Assembly: GCA_038503075.1 (NCBI GenBank)
Contig: JBCAML010000009.1
Location: 496,001 to 560,000, forward strand
From: Gyromitra esculenta
Lineage: Eukaryota > Ascomycota > Pezizomycetes > Pezizales > Discinaceae
Length of the DNA: 64,000 bases
Direction of reading: 5' to 3'
The notes below the pieces were generated by a model. That model was not told the origin of the DNA and ran no database searches. It worked only from the letters and a program-made list of their open reading frames with translations. Shown piece by piece: positions 12,577-24,576 of this stretch; within the stretch, counting starts at the first letter, position 1, and each line of letters starts with the position of its first letter. Both the position numbers and the translations under genes were made by a program.

Positions 12577-14243
12577 ATGGAGACCTTTACGATGAAGATA
12601 CGAGAAACCAACTGGCAACCCTACAGAATCGGGTTCGCCATCGTTAGCGCCGCTCTCTCAGCTGTATTCTCCGTCATCATCCTAGTATCCTCAAACAACC
12701 GTCCCATCGACTCATGGCTTCACGTAAGGCCAACCGTGCTTCTCGCTATATGCACCGTCGTTGCAAATCTCGCAATTCACCAAGTCCTCTCCGAAGGTCT
12801 ACCGATCCGATGGTGGGTCGAAGCTAAACATCGCAGTGGATCAGCCGACGACCTCAGGAGGATATACGACCACGGCTCTTCGGCGTGGAGTTCTATTTGT
12901 TCCTTCTTTACCGCTAAACCGAGTACAGCAGCAATCGCTTGCCTTGCCACAGCGGCAGTGGCGATTAATGGCCCATTGCTTCAGAGAGCTTCGCGCGTGG
13001 ATAGTCTGCCCTACACCACTAGTGTTCAGATTAAGACAAGCCTTGCGGCCGAATGGCCGCTAGGATTTTCTGGACTTACAAATCCTCGCCATGCAGGATA
13101 CTGGATGGAACCAGTACAAGCATTCACACCGGAGTTTGCCAGCGTGGTTAGAGATTTCTCTGCGAGAAAAGATATTGTGCTTAACAATACGGGATGCGTG
13201 GGGGCTTGCACGGCTATGATTCAGGGTGCAGGATTTGCGCTGGATTGCACACAGGGGAGCTATGACTATAATATCACCGTGGACCAGGGTCTTGGTCATG
13301 CTGTATATGTCCAGGCGGTAGGATTTTCGGCTGCAGTAAACCTGGTTATTTCGAAAGATATTAAACAATCAGCAACCATAAGTATAAACACACTATTTAA
13401 GAATTTAAAGGATTCAGAGGGAAAGGGAATCACCAGGAATTGCACGTATGTATCCCATCTTCATCTCACCAAGTTTAGCCCACATAAATAAACTCTGTCC
13501 AGCAAGGTGGACTTTTGTGCTCTGGACTAAAGTCTTTGAAAACCTGTTTCTCTAGTCTTACTCCTTCCATCGTCAACTACTCTATCAAAATGGAAAACTC
13601 AACCGTGAATCTCGTCGGCACCATAAGAAACGACAAAGTGATTAAGCCTTCAACCATCATCGAATACGCGCTCGCCGGGCAGGCGACATTAGGCGGATTA
13701 GTATTCGTCGGACAGCAAAAATACGACTCCACCGCTCAGATGGAATGGCAAGGTTCTCTGCAATGGAGCATCCCCATGAACGGCTCTCTAGCCTACGAGT
13801 TCCAGAATCTAGGCGAATGGTATCCAGGAACAACAGAGCTGGGTATTTCATCCGCCATGACATGGAGCGATCCAACCGAAACCATCATCCAGGGTATGAG
13901 GGAGTTGATGTTTCGATCCGCCATCCTAACTGGGAATTCCACGCTCCCCCCTGCGGTTTCTGCGGGCTCGATGTCGAATATACATCAGGTTTATATAACG
14001 GACTTCTTATTCACGGGGCTTGGGGTGGCTACGATTGTGGTTGGCATCCTTGGGATGATACCGTTGCTTTGGGGCGGATGGATTCTGCGTGAGGATGTTA
14101 GCCTAGACCCGATTGATGTTGTGAGCTGGGCTACGGCTCTTGCTAGTCGAGCGAACGAGAGCGAATTCCCATTATATAAAAACACGGAATACACTAGAGT
14201 GCAGGTGGAAGGGCCGTTTGGAGAGGATCGAAGTTCGACCTAG
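12577..14243 (+). CDS. DUF3176-like multi-pass membrane protein (2 exons, 518 aa)
   Basis: A fungal membrane protein of unknown function. Exons are 12577-13445 and 13556-14243. The intron has a GTATGT donor and CTCTAG acceptor, and the phase-2 join gives continuous reading. Three hydrophobic segments lie near the N-terminus (about residues 12-35, 50-72 and 114-137), with the tryptophan-rich GLPIRWW stretch between the second and third. A long, probably extracytoplasmic, region follows with several Cys (NNTGCVGACT, DCTQG) and N-glycosylation sites (NNT, NIT, NST). The last transmembrane segment is at about 440-466, followed by a short cytoplasmic tail. This order of paired N-terminal helices, large loop and C-terminal helix is that of the DUF3176 group in Pezizomycotina. 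No enzymatic motif is seen. The family call is from layout and sequence flavour, not a search. An alternative acceptor at 13503 is possible with a donor four bases later. Confidence 0.75.
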
Positions 14244-15515
14244 GCCCATTGTGGGCTTGAATCAAATGAGAGGCGTATTCAAATGAGCTTGTAGAAGAAA
14301 TAGAGGTCTGGGAACTCTGTATATGATGATAGGAGACTTGTATATATCTTAGGAGACTTGTAAATAAACCTTGAATTACTCGCTCTTTGCTAGTGCTCAA
14401 AAATGCTGAATACGGGGAATGTGGATCATGGAACTTTCCGCGCTTACTATCACATAGTCATCATCACCAGTATTTTCCTTTGAGAAAAGTCAAAACCATA
14501 GAATTCTCTAGAAGAGCCCTGTTCTAAGAATAAATACTACGGCGCTGGAGATTTATAAGCCATCACCGCGAATCGACCCGAGTGAGCGATTATGACGTAA
14601 AGTTACGCTTTCTCGGCCAAACAAATTGCAATCACGAAGACAAATCATCAACTGCATTACATGGTATCTTATCTCGGATGAAGAGCAATGGACTCCTTGT
14701 TATTCAACCGATGCTCTATGTATAATTTCACCCCTAAATAGAGTAAAAATAACTAAGGACAATAAATTGACAACCAACAAACAGTACTCCAAAGGAAGAC
14801 GAGAACGAAGCGAACGGAGGAGATAATATTTAACAGACAGATAATATGGCAGTTCCAGCCATAGATCATGCATATATAGAGGAAATTTTGGCGGAAATAA
14901 CTATTTACAGCTCCACCAAGCGGTCAATTTGCAATTAAACACCGGCATACAGAAAGAAAAAACATAAGACAGGACGCCCCTGAGATCATTCAGAGATCAA
15001 CTCGACTTATTTCTTCATCAACCAGCATAACCGCATCTGCGCCAGACCTCTATCAAATCCTGATTGATAGGGTTGTAAATAAAAACTAGAAATAATGGTG
15101 AGAAAACATTGGTTTTCTCGGGTATTGTGACTCAAAACAAAACAGCATAGAAAAGTCTCAGTATAAACAAAACATGAGAAAATGTTCACGAATCGCAATA
15201 CCACACCAACGAAACATCAATATCAAAACGGTAAATCGTAAAAAGGGCATGCATTCGCGTCTCATGGTTAGCTCTCGTTTTTCTCTCCTCGATTTCATCC
15301 TTCTATCGATTTCATCCCTCTACCGTGCCACATCAAGTGTCGTTTTCGACGTCGTAAGGATTGGGGGCGATTATACGTAGATATAAGTAATATATAGTGA
15401 TCCGGTGACCATTAATTGTGCTTTCGTTTTTAGAAATTATGCTGGTAATATCGAGTTCTATCGTGTTGAGGCCGTCTAATTGTAGGGCTGAATTCGAAGG
15501 CCGTTACACCATATT
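14244..15515. other. Convergent spacer
   Basis: Lies between two 3' ends. A 13-bp direct repeat (TAGGAGACTTGTA, two copies at about 14328-14362) sits in the likely 3' UTR of the DUF3176-like gene. I see nothing else. Confidence 0.5.
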
Positions 15516-16643
15516 TTAGGACCTAACAAGCCATTTCCCAGTACCCATGTCTCCTCGGGAACTTCTTCTCGAGGGTACCAGCCTTCCACTCCCTTCATCG
15601 AACTCCCGACTCTCCCCGATAGGGCTGATGATCAGCGTTGGCTTCCTACCCGTACTAATCACTGATGCATGATTGCGGAAAATCCCGGCCGGAAAGCTAG
15701 CACTCCGTGGGGTCATATCATAATCTGGTATCGGTGGGCTGTTTTGCCTTTCTAGAATAGGAACATGAATTTGCACATCTTGTACCTCCTCTTTTACTCC
15801 GTGAGGCTCGACTTCGCCCCCCTGAGCACTATTGCCTGCAGTAGCATTGTCGACAGGTGTAAATATCCCAAGGCCTATCGCAGCATCTATATCCTTCTCA
15901 CATCCGACTGCTGCAAGGGCACAAGCCGCTCTTTGGGTCGCACCAACGTCCGATGTGTCCCAGGCATCAAAAGGGTCCGTCTCGACAGCAGGATCTGCAG
16001 CATGAGGCGTTTCGGTGACATATAAGATTGTAGAGTTTTGGAGGTTGGGAGTATGATGAACAATGTTTTCTACAAAAGTCGAGTATTTTTCATCCCCAAC
16101 AGTGGTGGAGGAGAAGTTGGTGGAGGAGAAGTTGGTGGATGTAAAGTTGTATGCAGGAACCGTTTTTTCTGCAGCCTCTGTTGATGTAGACTCAAGCTCT
16201 TCGGTCTGATTGGATGAATGGGGACGGGTAAAAACCTGCAGCGTCCAGAAAATTGTCTGCAAAACAAGAGAAACAACAAATAGCGAAAAGCCAGCAATGA
16301 CCAAAGGATCTCTGCTACGACCAAACATGATGTCGGGCATGTCTTGGGGACGAAAACTCATCCATCCCAGCACAAGGGTTGAGAGGATCACTGCAAGGAC
16401 GGTCGATAAAATACCACCGAAGAGATGCAGGCGTTTCTGAGAAGGGGAGATAACGAATAGAAGTAAAATAATACATGTTGCGATATTGAAGACTGCTGCA
16501 GCAGTACACAATGGAGAGATGATTGAATCAGCCGAAAAGGTAGATATAGAATAGAGGGTAAAGAAGACAGTCGTGCTCGCTGAGAGGAGCAAAGTGATGG
16601 AACCCAAGAGACGAAGTATGTATCTCGAGGGACGGAAAGACAT
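15516..16643 (-). CDS. Four-helix (MARVEL-like) membrane protein with long cytosolic tail (375 aa)
   Basis: A single-exon gene with a genuine ATG. Four hydrophobic segments occupy about residues 9-31, 41-66, 73-97 and 113-137, the spacing of MARVEL/claudin-like four-span proteins of the fungal plasma membrane. The remaining 235 residues are polar. A tandem NFSST repeat (18-bp unit in the DNA near 16096-16140), Ser/Thr/Glu-rich stretches and an Arg/Ser-rich end (VPSRRSSRGD) suggest a regulated cytosolic tail. The gene is divergent from RAD23, with 1.2 kb between the starts. I do not recognise a specific family, and the MARVEL comparison is by topology only. Confidence 0.7.
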   Translation of the reverse strand: MSFRPSRYILRLLGSITLLLSASTTVFFTLYSISTFSADSIISPLCTAAAVFNIATCIILLLFVISPSQKRLHLFGGILSTVLAVILSTLVLGWMSFRPQDMPDIMFGRSRDPLVIAGFSLFVVSLVLQTIFWTLQVFTRPHSSNQTEELESTSTEAAEKTVPAYNFTSTNFSSTNFSSTTVGDEKYSTFVENIVHHTPNLQNSTILYVTETPHAADPAVETDPFDAWDTSDVGATQRAACALAAVGCEKDIDAAIGLGIFTPVDNATAGNSAQGGEVEPHGVKEEVQDVQIHVPILERQNSPPIPDYDMTPRSASFPAGIFRNHASVISTGRKPTLIISPIGESREFDEGSGRLVPSRRSSRGDMGTGKWLVRS

Positions 16644-17857
16644 GACGTTGAAGGAGTGACTGATTAAGAGGGGCGGGGATAAGAATGTATGCGGAAACGG
16701 GAGCAGGCAGACCGAGGGTCCGTCTCCCTGTCTCCTTTTCCTCGATGAGAATCGATATCACAGCCCTGGAAGCTGCGGGGAGGTTATGATTGTGGTGATT
16801 AATGAGAGCTGATGGAGGCGAGAAGCCGTTGTTGTTGTCGTGGTTGTGGCTGATGATGATGTCGTTGTCGTTGTTAGCTGGGCGGAGTCAGATGGGCTTG
16901 AAGGCTTAGTGTCGACGTGCAGCATTGATATGATACGATATGGAAGATCATTAGACGTCAGATACAAGTGACTTTCTGTGGAGTCTCCAGAGTATTGACG
17001 TGTGACGTGGAGGAACGTTGTGGGGTTCTCGTGTCAAGCCTGTGGATGATCTGTCTGCTGAACGAATGACGGGAATGAATGGGCCAGGGTATTATTACGC
17101 CATGAAGCCGTTAGATAAGATACAACCTGGGACTCGGGAGCCGGAGAAAATAGATGGCTATCTCGGACGAGAGATCAAGAGAATGAAAAGGAAATTAGGA
17201 CAAGAGGAAGGGGACAGGGGAGCGATGGCAAGAAAGGAGCGAGGGAGAGGTCCGTGTAGACGAGGGATTCCCACCTCGGAAATCTCGCTCGCTGTGGTGT
17301 TTGTTTTGTTTCTTCGAGAATTTTCCCCCATGTGCTCGAGTTGACGGGGGAACGGTGACGACCAAAACAAACAACGCCTGAGAGTTACCGTGCACGGACC
17401 AGTCCCTAGCGCTCCACTGCATGCACAAGCGACGATCTAATCCCAACACATCTACATTTTCTCAACATGAAAGAAACCACCGCTAAATCTACACTCCTGG
17501 TGCTCGAGGTGATGATCATGCAGTCCGGATCTTCTCTGAACAAACAGAGCCCCGCAGTCTCGTGCTGGGTCTGCAGTGGTCGCCCGCGCCTTAACTGCGC
17601 CTTAGTAATGATACTGCACCTAGAGGCTAGCGGGAGGCTACATCTTTGTGTTACCGAAAGGCCAGCAAGAGCTTCTCTCTTCTTCACCTCTCTCCACATC
17701 CACCGCCCCAACTCTGCCCACCCCACTACTGCCCTCATCGTCTCTCCCCCATCATCTCCATCTTCATCTTCATCGTTCATCCATCTCCATCCATCGATAC
17801 GCCGCCTGGCAATATCATAGTTAATAACTTGTTCTCAAGTTCTTTTCTTTCTTAACC
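16644..17857. other. Divergent promoter region between the four-helix protein and RAD23
   Basis: This 1.2 kb holds both promoters. It has a GTT/GTC-rich tract (16828-16880), and a pyrimidine-rich stretch with CATC repeats (about 17700-17820) just before the RAD23 start, typical of initiator regions of highly expressed fungal genes. Overlapping frames on both strands look non-coding. Confidence 0.5.
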
Positions 17858-19461
17858 ATGAAGCTCACTTTTAAGGTGGGTCGTCAGCGTTGCCCCTCCC
17901 CCACTTGCCGTTTCTCGAATCATCGAGTTCATCAACGCAACGCAATACTGACCAGTTTCTCGTACCCAGGACCTTAAACAGCAAAAGTTTTTCATCGATG
18001 CTGAGCCATCCGATACCGTTTGTTTTTTCCCGACCAACGTTACTAGGTTTCGTGGCTAACGTGCTTTACGATAGATTGCCAAACTGAAGGAAAAAATTAA
18101 TGCAGAGAAAGGATGGGAGTCTTCTTTGCAAAAACTCATTTATTCAGGTATTTCTTGAAAATTTCAGCTCTCTATTTCGTATGTATTAGGTGGCTACGAC
18201 TAGTTTTAGACTAACAGGTTTTGTTACCTGAAGGTAAAATCTTGGCAGATGACAAAACTGTAGAATCGTACAATATCGAGGAGAAGGGCTTTGTAGTGTG
18301 CATGGTCTCAAAGGTAGCTTATCATATATTCTCGCTTCTCTTGAGCGATGGCTGATAATAGCAATAGCCTAAAGCCGTCCCTAGCGCTCCAGCCGCTTCA
18401 AGTTCAAAGGTTCCTGCTACTCCAGTAAAGGCGCCCTCAACACCCTCTCAGCCTACGATCCCAACCACTCCTGCCGCTCCTATCCAACCTGCTGCTAGTT
18501 CTTCTACGACCGTTCCGGAAACTCCCACACCGGCCGGTTCCTCGGTGCCTTCTAATTTCAATGACCCGTCCGCTCTTGCTATGGGGGGCGATGGTGAGGC
18601 AGCTATTCAGAATATGATCGCTATGGGATTTGAGAGAAGCGAAATTGAAAGAGCTATGAGGGCTGCGTTTTTCAACCCAGACAGGGCCGTAGATTATCTC
18701 TTGAATGTCAGCATTTTACCTTGTATCGCTTTGATTTATGCCTGTATCTTGATTCGAGACTAACAGACAGAACTTTAGGGTATCCCCGATCATGTCCAGC
18801 AAGAGCGACAACCTCAATCACCAGCAGCTCGCTCCGCTGCGCAATCCCAGCAATCCTCTCGATCAGCTGCCCCTCCTGCCAGTGGGGAAGCAGCCGCAGA
18901 AGCTTCAAATCCCGAAAATATCAACTTGTTTGAGGCTGCTGCTGCTGCTGCCAATCAACGCTCAGCAGGTGGTCGTGGTGGTGCTGGGGCTGGGGCTGGG
19001 GGACTTGGAAATCTTGATTTCCTTCGCAACAACCCACAATTCCAACAGCTCCGTCAAGTAGTCCAGCAACAACCACAGATGCTCGAGCCAATCTTACAAC
19101 AGGTAGGATCGGGAAATCCTCAGCTTGCTGCTTTAATCAGCCAAAATCCGGACGCATTCCTACAGTTGCTCAGCGAAGACGCTGATGATGAAGGCGCACC
19201 TTTGCCCCCTGGAGCCCAGCAAATCGCAGTCACTCCCGAGGAAAGGGATGCGATAGAGAGAGTATGTTTCTTTCCCCCGGAGATGTTTTTTCCCCCAACA
19301 TGTTTGGTGTAAGTTTGAGTAAAAGCTAATACATAACGTAGTTATGTCGTCTTGGCTTCGACAGAGATATGGTTATTCAAGCATATTTTGCGTGTGACAA
19401 GAATGAGGAACTTGCTGCGAACTTTTTGTTTGAGCAGCCCGACGATGATATGGAGCCGTAA
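17858..19461 (+). CDS. RAD23: UV excision repair protein Rad23 (7 exons, 386 aa)
   Basis: A shuttle factor that brings ubiquitinated proteins to the proteasome and stabilises the Rad4/XPC damage-recognition protein in nucleotide excision repair. Exons are 17858-17875, 17970-18017, 18075-18147, 18234-18313, 18368-18706, 18779-19261 and 19342-19461. All phases agree, and most introns show GCTAAC/GACTAAC-type branch points. Domains in order are an N-terminal ubiquitin-like domain (residues 1-73, starting MKLTFKDLKQQKF), a Pro/Ser/Thr/Ala linker, UBA1 (about 147-186, with the [11 protein letters not shown] motif), an Ala/Gln linker, the XPC-binding domain (about 255-315, with [16 protein letters not shown] and NPQLAALI) and UBA2 (about 338-380, [23 protein letters not shown]). 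Length and domain order are standard. The first exon encodes only six residues, so models that miss it lose the start. Confidence 0.97.
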
Positions 19462-21424
19462 ATGTTTTATGTTCTGGTCTTTGTGGGATAGTTTTTTTTC
19501 TTTGATTTTTCTCTATTCTCTTCTCTGGTGATAAGGATCTGATGGTGGTGAATTGTTATCAGACGAAGATTAGTAGTTAGGTGGGAATAAAAAAACTAAG
19601 GTTCTCGTTGTACGGCGGAAAGGCCTCCAGGATTCGTGGGTTGATGAATGACGGGATGATGGAGCAATTATTATAAGTTTTTTTTGAACTTGTTTTTTCG
19701 TTTCATTTGGTATTAATTATCTTATCCGGCCTTTTTTTTCTTTTTCATCCGTATTTTCTTTTGTGCTGCGATGATTTAGCCGATTTATCTCGTTCGTATA
19801 TTTAACTTGGTTCCCCTTTGTCTGTAATCTGTTCTTTTGGAAGACCTTGCGGCGAGGGACAGCAATTAAAGAAAAAGATATCGCCAATTGGTGTATAGTC
19901 ATCGAATAGGGTTCGTGTTTGGAGCGTTATGGACTGTTTATCGATGCGAGTGATGAGCTGTGAGCGAGGTGCTTTGGTCCAGGGCTTTGAATAACGGGGG
20001 GGTTACGAAGACGTAAGATATATTCCTCTTAGCGAAGATCTTTGCGGGGACTTTGTTTGTACTTTTTCTCTGGGCTGTGGCTGTTGAGTTGCTTTGGCAG
20101 GAGTGCGTGGGACACAAAACTAGAATCACAATTCTGACTGATGACAAATATGCCTAATTTCGCAGAAACGTACGGAAAAAATTAAGTTATTCGCTATAGC
20201 GAAGGGAAGATGAGAATAAGCCAGGGAACCTCATGGAGTCCTCGTATGGTTGTTCTTTTGCACTTCTTGTCGGTAGTCCATGGACAATGTCTCGCGACAA
20301 ATTTCTTCAGGGGCTAGAGTTTTTTTCTTCACTGCTCATCTCTCTCTTTTCCGCAATCTCCCAAAATGGCTCGTGGCCATGGGCCTGATTTGCAAAGCAG
20401 CCGGGGCTCCAACCAAAGCCACCAAAACAAGCTCGCAGCTACATGTATGTAGGGTCCTGGCCTGGGTGAGGTTGGAAGCGCCAAGGCTGGCTTGGCGGAG
20501 GCATTGTTTCGCCAGGGTGCGCAACGCGAACATGAGGCTCTCAGAACAGCCGGATTCAGTGTGTCGGTAACAAAGAATACGGCAGCGCCCGTACAGATCA
20601 CAGAGCGACAGCCGGCCACCGATATAGTGCTGCTGGCAATATAGCAGCAGCAGCAGCCTGCAGAGGAAGGAGGCCAGGAAGGAGGGAGGAGAGCAGAGGT
20701 TGATACAGTGCCTACAGTGCCCACGAACGAAAAGAAAGCAAGCCATCCGGGTGACAGGGGACGACAGAAACCGCTAGGACCAAAAGATCCAGATTCGGGA
20801 TTCGTCTCCCGCGAGCGACAGAGCTTCAAGCCCGTAAACACCATACCGACCGCTTTAACCAGAGGTCTTCTCGGCCTGCCACCAAGGATCTCGCAAGCCC
20901 CGCGCGGTTGACGGAGATACACAAGTCGACTTCGAGCTCGCTTTTCCTTTTCCTTCTCCTTTCGTCTCTTTGCAATTCTGTCTCTCCCTTTGCTGCTCCT
21001 TCGTTGATCCTGGATTATCCTTTTCTGCCGCTCCATTTCCAGGGTCATTTTTCCCACCGTTCGACCTTTTCGGTGGCACTGCGACACAGTGAATCTTTTT
21101 TGTTTTTTGAATAAAACGCGCAAACAAGACTCTTTTATCACGTGTATCCAGAGACACACATCGCCAGTTATCCAAGCTCGGCGGACCATCTTGTGCTCGC
21201 AATAGGCTCCCGGGTCTCGAGGGGCGGAGGGGTTTTATTGTCAGGGTCCCTAGAGTTGAGAGGGAGGACGGAGAAAGGACGGCCAGGCGTGACTTTGACC
21301 GACTAGGCCGACAACCAGCACCGAGCAAAGCAACCCCAGCACCAGCACGACCACGACCCACGAACTACCTAAACCCAACACCCAACTGCATTTTCCCGCC
21401 ACCACCCACACAACGCGAGAAATT
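19462..21424. other. Spacer between RAD23 and SET2
   Basis: A T-rich RAD23 3' region is followed by GC-richer DNA. The open frames at 20.28-21.36 kb overlap on opposite strands and are Cys/Arg/Ser-rich without recognisable domains, so I treat them as promoter or leader DNA of SET2. There is a CAG run at about 20645 and a TACATGTA at 20450. Confidence 0.5.
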
Positions 21425-24400
21425 ATGGAGAAAGAGAGGTCTAGCAAAAGCAGGAGCCCTAGCAGCGATGGAGCGGAGACGGCTATTGGGGAGATTAAGC
21501 TTGAGGATTCGCCGGCGAGGGATATCGTTGCTGAGGAAACGATATTGAGGATGGGCGGCGAGATCAAGGAGGAGAAAAAGAGCAGGGGAAGTTCCAAAGC
21601 GTCTTCTTCCTCACCACAACATGAGGAGCCACGTTCGCCGTCGCCGATAAAGAGTGAGAAGAAGGAGTCGTCGGTTGATGGGGATTCGAGTGATTCGCAA
21701 AAGCCAAAGCTGTTGCGAGCAGGCTCATCGAGCAAGGTGCCGAAAGAGAAGAAACCCCAGGCTCTTTTCGACCACCTGCCAGACAGCACCGCCGATGCGA
21801 CATCGACTTTTTCTGTAATCGATGCATGTATCTACAGCAACAAGTATATTGGGGATGCAGGTCAAGATGGCGAGGTTATGTCTTGCGAGTGCAAGGAAGA
21901 GTGGGGTAAGATTTTTTTTTTCCCACCCTCGTTCGAACTCTATCTTGTTGTTCCTCATCACTAGTCAATATTGAAATCATTTCGATCTTTTCTGCACTGT
22001 TTTTTTGTTCGCTGACATGTTACTTTCGCTACAGATGGACAGCGCAATGTCGCCTGTGGGGAGAATTCGGATTGTATCAACCGAATGACCTCCATGGAAT
22101 GTACACAAGACGACTCCTCGTGCGGCTCTGAGTGTCAGAACCAACGGTTCCAGAAACGAGAGTACGCTGATGTTTCTGTCATCAAAACCGAGAAGAAGGG
22201 CTTCGGTCTTCGAGCCAACGTGGACATAGCCGCTAACGCTTTCCTTTACGAATATGTCGGCGAAGTGATTGACGAAGTCAAATTTCGCCGACGAATGGAA
22301 AGGTATGATCAGGAGGGCATCAAGCACTTTTATTTCATGTCACTCGGAAAAAACGAGTTTATCGATGCCACAAAAAAAGGAGGTCTTGCCAGGTTCTGTA
22401 ACCATTCGTGCAACCCCAACTGTTTCATCGACAAATGGGTTGTTGGCGAGAAACTGCGAATGGGCATCTTTGCTAAGCGGGACGTCAAGGGTGGCGAAGA
22501 GTTGGTTTTCGACTATAATGTCGACCGATATGGAGCCGAGCCCCAAAATTGCTACTGTGGGGAACCTAATTGTCTTGGTTATATCGGGGGTAGGACCCAA
22601 ACAGACAATGCGCCGAAGCTCTCTCACCATATTATCGAAGCTCTTGGTCTCGAGGACTCCGAAGATTGGTCGACGGCTACAGCCAAGAAGGGTCGACGGC
22701 CGAAGAAGACCGGCGAGGACGATGGTGATTATACCGAAGGCAGCAGCGGTGGTGCTCAAACTCGCCCACTGAGCGAAGGAGACGTCACGAAAGTTATGTC
22801 CTCTCTCCTCCACTGCAAGGAGAAATGGATTGTCGCCAAACTTCTCAATCGTATCTTGACTAGCGAAGACGATGCTGTCCCCGCACGTGTTGTCAAGATG
22901 CATGGTTACCAGATCCTCGGTAAAATCTTGCACGAATACATGGATGATGAGAACGTAGTCATGATGGCCCTCGATATTCTCATGAAGTTCCCACGAATCA
23001 CTAAGAACAAGATCACCTCCTCTAAAATCGAACCTACAATTCAAGAACTCAGTACAAACTCGCCAAACGAAGCTGTCCGTGAAAAAGCAAAAGACATCCT
23101 ATCCGACTGGAGTACCCTCGACACCGCTTTCCGAATCCCGCGTCGCGCCCCTGCCGCCGTTAACGATAAAGAGCGCATAAATGCTTACAATGACCGCGAC
23201 AACCGCGACAGTCGCTCAAAATCACTAACACCCACCCCCGACCGAACTGCAACCCCTCCTATCCGTCCGCGCGCGCAACCACGCGAAAAGTCATTCCAGA
23301 GCCAGCCACCGCGTGGACCCCGCGCTGATCGGGCTCAGTATAATGGTAACCATCCCAGCAGTCACCATTCTAATAATGGCGGAGGGGCGGGACGGAATCT
23401 ACCTTGGGGATGGCATAAAGCGTGGCATGAGGGACAATTGTATTTCTATGCAAACAATGGTCAGACAAGGTGGGATACACCTACCGAACCGTGCCCGTCA
23501 AAAGAGAGGCCTTCGAAGACGCCCGGACCCCCACTACGACATGGAGAGCTGCCGTTAGATCCGAAGAGGAATGCGCTGCAGGCGATCATCGACTCGATCA
23601 CTCGAGAAAGTCAAGGCGAGAGGAAAGCAGCGAAGGTGGAGAAGCCAGAAACGGATGACGAAAAAAAGAAGACCAAGTTAGAGGACCCAGAGAGAAGAAG
23701 GTCGAAGGAGAAGAAAGTGGAGAAGGCGGCTAAGGATAAAGTTTATGATGACGAAAAAACAAAAAGCATTCTGATGAAAACTGTGAGTAGCTATTTCCTA
23801 TTTTTCGCCCTGCGTGTGGAGGAAAATTACTAACATGTTCGGCGATAGTTTGCCAAGGTTGTTGCGAATGCTGTGGGTAAGTATGATGTTGAATTAGGCG
23901 GAAAAGAGGCTGTTAAGAAGCACGCCAAGGATGTATGTTCACCTTTCTTATACTCTCTCAACAAGAATCAATCTAACTGGGCCTACAGATCACAGAGATC
24001 CTTGTCGGTAAAGAAATGAAAGAAGGTCGCCAAGTCGTCAATCCTCATCTTCTCATGGAATCCGAGAAACGCCGCGGCAAAGTCAAGACGTTTGTTAAGC
24101 CCTATATAGAAAAAGTGATTCAACACAACAAACGCGAGAAGGAGCGAAAAAGACAGCAAAAGGAAGAACACGCCAGACTCCGCAAAATTCGAAAACAAAA
24201 ACAAACTGCCCAGGGCAGTTCCTCGTCCCCAGGTAAAGACCAAGATGACAAGATCGACACTGAACTTGAGAACAGAGATGCAGGAGGGTCTCAGTCACCT
24301 CATGCACAAATGATGGATATTGTTCAGGAAATGAGCCCGATTGGAGATAGCATTACGCCACCTACGAGGCGTACACAAACACCACCGTACCTAACGCCAG

Positions 24401-24576
24401 GAAAGAGGCGAAGAGATGATGATGGTGGAGAGGCGGAGAAAGAGCGCGAGAGCGAGGGACGACAGAGCCCTAAGAGAGTTAGGCCTGCGAGTCCGAGGAG
24501 AGATATGAGCCAGAGTCCACCCGCTAATGTGACGACGGAGGTCATGGCCGATAGGGGTGGGGTTTACGTTTGCTAA
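21425..24576 (+). CDS. SET2: Histone H3 lysine-36 methyltransferase Set2 (4 exons, 966 aa)
   Basis: Methylates H3K36 during transcription elongation while riding on phosphorylated RNA polymerase II. Exons are 21425-21905, 22035-23782, 23849-23932 and 23989-24576, all with consistent phases. The N-terminal 140 residues are acidic and Ser-rich. Then come the Cys-rich AWS domain (about 153-205, SCECKEEW... CGSEC), the SET domain (about 205-325) with the cofactor-binding NHSCNPN at 283-289 and ELVFDYNV catalytic motif, post-SET cysteines (NCYCGEPNCLG), a helical middle region, a WW domain (about 613-645, LPWGWHKAWHEGQLYFYAN), and the SRI domain (about 744-812) that binds the polymerase CTD, followed by a basic coiled helix. 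Length and domain order match filamentous-fungal Set2. All catalytic motifs look intact. Confidence 0.97.

Noticed and set aside
20329..21361. Long Arg/Ser/Cys-rich minus-strand frames before SET2
   Set aside because: They have non-ATG starts, overlap plus-strand frames and contain simple repeats. They are more likely promoter or leader DNA of SET2.
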